From assembly GCA_964346245.1 (NCBI GenBank), contig CAYFUF010000044.1:1-9346 (forward strand): a stretch of 9,346 bases of DNA, given 5' to 3'. How positions within the stretch are numbered: position 1 is the stretch's first letter; the number at the start of each line of letters is the position of its first letter. The notes beneath the pieces are model-generated. The model was not told the DNA's origin and ran no database searches. It saw nothing but the letters and a program-made list of their open reading frames with translations. The position numbers were made by a program, and so were the translations under genes. Source of the DNA: CAYFUF01 sp964346245 (lineage in GTDB: Bacteria > Bacillota > Clostridia > Tissierellales > Peptoniphilaceae). Of this stretch, positions 7,701 through 9,346 are shown piece by piece.

Positions 7701-8280
7701 CGAGGACCGCTACCAGAAGAGCTTCGATGAAACAGCGACCGCAAACTCCTACTACATCAACCTGAAGGATGGCGCCGATGTCGAAGCCGTAGCTGACGAG
7801 TTAATTGATATGGACGGCGTCTACTATGCGATTACCAACGCCGACACCATGGACATCATCAGCTCACTGATTGACGCCCTAGGCATCGTCGTTATCATCA
7901 TCATTCTGATTTCGACCCTCTTGACCTTCGTCGTCCTCTACAACCTGACCAACCTCAACGTGTCCGAGCGCAAGCGAGAGCTGTCCACCATCAAGGTCCT
8001 CGGCTTCCAAAACAAGGAAGTCACTGAGTACATCTACCGGGAGACCCTGCTATTGACCGTCTTCGCTATCATTATGGGGGCCATAGGCGGGAAAATCCTC
8101 CACTACAGCATCACCATGGCCCTATCACCTAGCAACGCCCTCGTCGACCCAACCCTGAGCCCATTATCCTATCTCATCGGCGCAGCGATTGTCTTCATCT
8201 TCTCCCTGATTGTCATGTTTATCATCCACAGGCAGCTGAAGCGAGTCGACATGGTCGAAGCCCTGAAAGCAGAGGATTAG
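4705..8280 (+). CDS. Large FtsX/MacB-type ABC permease with two FtsX domains and a long extracellular coiled-coil hairpin
   Basis: An estimated 1191 residues. It is the membrane subunit paired with the ATPase. I see eight likely membrane segments near 37-57, 663-684, 712-742, 758-778, 834-855, 1058-1081, 1115-1134 and 1155-1176: two four-helix FtsX-type halves in one chain, a fused permease pair. The first extracellular region (58-662) starts with a MacB-core-like part. It contains a strongly acidic stretch (170-192, 14 of 23 residues D or E), then a long helical hairpin: arm one about 289-452, a tip about 453-475 (LLPETW, APQW), and arm two about 476-632. The arms repeat every seven residues in the style ELxDGxx, as in YhgE/Pip and MmpL-type helical regions. 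The second extracellular region (856-1057) is MacB-like and has no such arm. EERTQIGTLKALG and ERKRELSTIKVLGF, each just after a membrane segment, are typical FtsX coupling-helix sequences. Substrate and function are unknown; a role in the cell wall, adhesion or export is inference. Confidence 0.93.
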   Translation: MTKEEKEGRQTKKNSQSRIPAPWKDTLRTIWKSKMRFIAIMIMIMLGTMVYIGLVSTGPNIRTAMDKPLDILQRENLRISSPLGIYDEDKEIIEDLDGVSAVDYVYIGDFYFNNSTDTVIRIQSLTEQIAPPRIIEGRVPEAEDEILLDVLIQEETNIKIGDTISLQTGEEDEGVSDDTSEEDSDEIDVEMENPFQEDRLKREEFTVVGFADHVYYFAEKNRGKTTMGDGEIHYFGIVQASVFDKTRPSMAVLMMDSLQGMETSSDDYKHQEQDLVNEIQDKFLNRPAEIKADLQRDAREEIDKGRKEVEDGWKELEDAEKDIQEAEQELADGRKDYDEGLATFNQEIADAEQELTDGQTELDDAYQELTDGEDEYASGLAEYNDGLAELENSRTQLDDSWNTLSDGQNQLDQARSDLEDQGVTWDFVSESESTLADQQAEVDEMRDRVRSGYDLLPETWQELIASGEAPQWLLEEVGRLQATTEYLDQGQAEIDEGYSQLEEAKAGLEELDRQASQLSAGWAEYYAGEDLYNQGVADLDDAKAELDAARQDLDQGWADYNQGVEDLAQGRAELEEERAKGQAELDDAAQEIEDGEKELADGKAELDEERPDAEKKLNEGKQTLDDAEEELDDIRVPAYQVMGRYNDYYINTNMENARNMDALTLLFPTVFYLVAMLTTLTTIGRMVEEERTQIGTLKALGMKSRAIGSKYIAYAISSSLLGVILGIISGFLVIMPVIFIAYTDGYDFILPVDYNMSWLWIVIAFLIGTGLSLFAAWGTVNRTLKQKAAILMRPKPPTKGNRTILERLPFLWKRIGFMGKVTFRNLTAKKSRMFMTIIGVFGSTALIIMGLGLQSSVSSMVDKQFNVLQSYDIEVVFNSDADEDNLADLEAYIDDKAEDSARFYQFQGSFENNDGISETFVLYVPIDDNFRDFRPIRSRVDDKTFDLNEDVAYITEQMARAIDYDGPQNLPIKDDNGFLYQVPVEGRVEQFVGHYMFMSEDRYQKSFDETATANSYYINLKDGADVEAVADELIDMDGVYYAITNADTMDIISSLIDALGIVVIIIILISTLLTFVVLYNLTNLNVSERKRELSTIKVLGFQNKEVTEYIYRETLLLTVFAIIMGAIGGKILHYSITMALSPSNALVDPTLSPLSYLIGAAIVFIFSLIVMFIIHRQLKRVDMVEALKAED

Positions 8281-8287
8281 GTTGAAA

Positions 8288-8298
8288 AAGAAATTCTT
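8288..8298. repeat. Short perfect inverted repeat upstream of the lipoprotein promoter
   Basis: AAGAA-A-TTCTT is an 11-base palindrome just after the permease stop and upstream of the TATAAT at 8315. It could be an operator or a chance A+T-rich palindrome. It is too weak and lacks the T-run needed for a terminator. Confidence 0.3.
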
Positions 8299-8302
8299 AG
8301 CA

Positions 8303-8363
8303 AGCTTTCTGTTATATAATAGGCTCAAGCATAAATAACAAGAATGAAACAAAGGAGTCCCCA
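8303..8363 (+). repeat. Leader blocks of the lipoprotein gene, second copy of the shared sequence
   Basis: The exact ten-base block (8303-8312) and the ribosome-binding block AAAGGAGTCCCCA (8351-8363) match those before the ATPase gene. The matching CCCCA between ribosome site and start codon is not required for translation, which makes the resemblance more than a shared Shine-Dalgarno sequence. Confidence 0.5.
8315..8320 (+). promoter_or_regulatory. Probable -10 element of a promoter for the lipoprotein gene
   Basis: A perfect TATAAT lies 43 bases before the TTG start at 8364. No good -35 is found at 16-18 bases upstream; the best nearby is TTCTTA (8294-8299) at 15 bases. The TTGAAA at 8282 is 27 bases away and cannot pair with it. 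Either a weak or activator-dependent promoter, or the gene is mainly reached by read-through from the permease, since no terminator separates them. Confidence 0.45.
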
Positions 8364-9179
8364 TTGAGAGCAAAGCGTCCACAACTGCTAGTCATCTTAG
8401 CGCTAATCCTCCTTCTGACCGCCTGCGGTGGCAACGATAAGGCTGATATGTACAGCTTAGTCGAACCGCCCGAAACGGCTAAGGCAGGCGAATCTGCCTC
8501 AGATAGCGAGGAGAGTTCTAGTGTCAAGCAGCCCAAAAAAGAAGTGAAAAAGATTATCGTTCTTGAGAATGAAGACTTCCCTAAAGAAGAGAGGGAAGAT
8601 GGTTCTCTTGCTGTAGGCGACCGCATCTTGAAGCAAGAGGGTCGCAAGGGGAAAAGCGAGGTCACCTACGAAGTCACCTATATTGACGGCAAGGAAGTTT
8701 CCCGCACCGCCATCAAGGAAAAGATCATCGTCAGGACCAAGCCCGAGATTGTCCTTATCGGCACCGCCGAAGGGGACAGCTACCAAGTTGCTGAAGGCAC
8801 CGCAACGACCAGCCCTTCAAGTGCCAACAACACGGCAGCAAGCACAGGTCCTACAAGCTCCACCAACCAGCAAGCTCCTCAGCAGTCCCAAACGGCACCT
8901 TCTTCCGAAGCCTCTAGCTCCTCTGGCACTGACTCCGCTACCCCTAGCGAAAGCTCCACCACACCCAGCAAGTCCGACGCTGAGTCCATCGATGGATCCA
9001 TCGTCGATCAGCCGGTCGAAGAGCCACCCGAGGAGAGCTCCAGCGAGTCCAGCTCCAGCAGCGAACAACCTAGTGAAAGCTCCTCCAGTGAGGAAGACTC
9101 CTCATCCAGCTCCAGCTCAGGATCCGATGAAGGTAGCAGCGCAGAAGAGACGCCCATAGAGGAACCTATCGAGCCGTAA
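8364..9179 (+). CDS. G5-domain lipoprotein with serine/glutamate-rich C-terminal tail
   Basis: A 271-residue predicted surface lipoprotein. The N-terminus has basic residues, a hydrophobic stretch (8-19) and a lipobox LLTAC with the modified cysteine at C21, so it should be anchored in the outer face of the membrane. Residues about 61-134 match the G5 fold: an EDFPKEE-type lead-in, GDRILKQEGRKG (85-96), then TYEVTYIDGKEVSR (101-114) and the closing VLIGT (130-134). G5 domains occur in wall hydrolases, adhesins and proteases of Gram-positive bacteria, and several are linked to binding N-acetylglucosamine polymers. Residues 147-271 are low complexity and about one third serine. The first half of this tail is polar and mostly uncharged; the second half is rich in Glu and Asp. 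There is no LPXTG motif and no catalytic domain. The TTG start is supported by AAAGGAGT (8351-8358) and by the signal peptide beginning directly there. A role as partner of the upstream transporter is inference. Confidence 0.9.
   Translation: MRAKRPQLLVILALILLLTACGGNDKADMYSLVEPPETAKAGESASDSEESSSVKQPKKEVKKIIVLENEDFPKEEREDGSLAVGDRILKQEGRKGKSEVTYEVTYIDGKEVSRTAIKEKIIVRTKPEIVLIGTAEGDSYQVAEGTATTSPSSANNTAASTGPTSSTNQQAPQQSQTAPSSEASSSSGTDSATPSESSTTPSKSDAESIDGSIVDQPVEEPPEESSSESSSSSEQPSESSSSEEDSSSSSSSGSDEGSSAEETPIEEPIEP
9036..9118 (+). repeat. Serine-codon microrepeat tract within the lipoprotein tail
   Basis: The hexamer AGCTCC, encoding two serines, occurs at 9036, 9051, 9078 and 9108 within a run of AGC, TCC and related serine codons, giving SSSES- and SSSSSS-like protein sequence. 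Such in-frame tracts can gain or lose units by slippage without breaking the frame. Confidence 0.6.
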
Positions 9180-9206
9180 CGAGCATTGGCACCATGAAAC
9201 AAATCA

Positions 9207-9236
9207 TTGACACGAAGGGGGCTTTTGCAATATAGC
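9207..9236 (+). promoter_or_regulatory. Possible promoter directly in front of the terminator
   Basis: A perfect -35 TTGACA (9207-9212) is followed after 18 bases by TATAGC (9231-9236), which matches the -10 at four positions. A transcript from it would start about 9243 and run straight into the hairpin at 9245-9286. It may be chance, or the source of a very short RNA. Confidence 0.25.
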
Positions 9237-9244
9237 CTACTTAT

Positions 9245-9286
9245 AAAAAGAGGACCCGGCACAAAAGCCAGGTCCTCTTTTTGTTT
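9245..9286 (+). terminator. Rho-independent terminator after the lipoprotein gene
   Basis: AAAAAGAGGACC (9245-9256) pairs fully with GGTCCTCTTTTT (9271-9282). After one C-A mismatch, GGC (9258-9260) pairs with GCC (9267-9269) around a six-base loop. The T-rich tail continues to 9286. The A-run on the left means it could also stop transcripts arriving from the right. It ends the transporter-lipoprotein unit 65 bases after the lipoprotein stop. The remaining 60 bases to the window edge hold no gene that I can support. Confidence 0.93.
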
Positions 9287-9346
9287 TATGGTGTAATTAA
9301 TGGTTGACCAATACATTGCCCAACAATCACTTAATTTATCCAAGAA

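Noticed and set aside
3924..8280. BceAB-type bacitracin resistance module
   Set aside because: The permease has eight rather than ten membrane segments and a coiled-coil arm, and no adjacent two-component system is present in the window.
8282..8320. Promoter pairing TTGAAA (8282) with TATAAT (8315)
   Set aside because: The spacer of 27 bases is too long; only the -10 is kept as supported.
9008..9343. A 111-codon minus-strand frame running through the terminator into the lipoprotein gene
   Set aside because: It crosses a strong hairpin terminator and encodes only the antisense of the serine-rich tail; no ribosome site or known domain is visible.

Overview
The window looks like chromosomal DNA of a Gram-positive bacterium in the Bacillota, most likely Lactobacillales. 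The grounds are strong AAAGGAGG-type ribosome binding sites, two apparent TTG starts, sigma-A-like promoters, a lipoprotein with a G5 wall-type domain, and no outer-membrane genes. I cannot name the genus. The base composition looks moderately G+C-rich by eye, and several proteins are strikingly acidic.

There are five protein genes in two divergent groups, and no RNA genes, insertion sequences, CRISPR arrays or phage genes. The left group (1-3812) is read on the minus strand. It holds a 788-residue XPD/DinG-type helicase with an N-terminal PD-(D/E)XK nuclease-like domain and, 33 bases downstream, an iron-sulfur 23S rRNA uracil-5 methyltransferase of the RlmD/RlmCD family whose last residues run off the left edge.

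The right group (3924-9179) is read on the plus strand. It holds a MacB/LolD-like ABC ATPase, a very large two-FtsX-domain permease, and a serine-rich lipoprotein with one G5 domain. The permease carries a helical coiled-coil hairpin of about 345 residues in its first extracellular loop. A bidirectional-type Rho-independent terminator (9245-9286) closes the group. The 111-base gap between the two groups holds two divergent promoters whose -10 hexamers overlap almost completely.

The ATPase and permease form one type VII (mechanotransmission) ABC system. The permease arm could reach far into or across the cell wall on one side only. The G5 lipoprotein immediately downstream has its own likely promoter but shares leader sequence blocks with the ATPase gene, so it may be a co-regulated extracellular partner. 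The substrate or role of this system cannot be read from the sequence. It is the best candidate in the window for something not well described.
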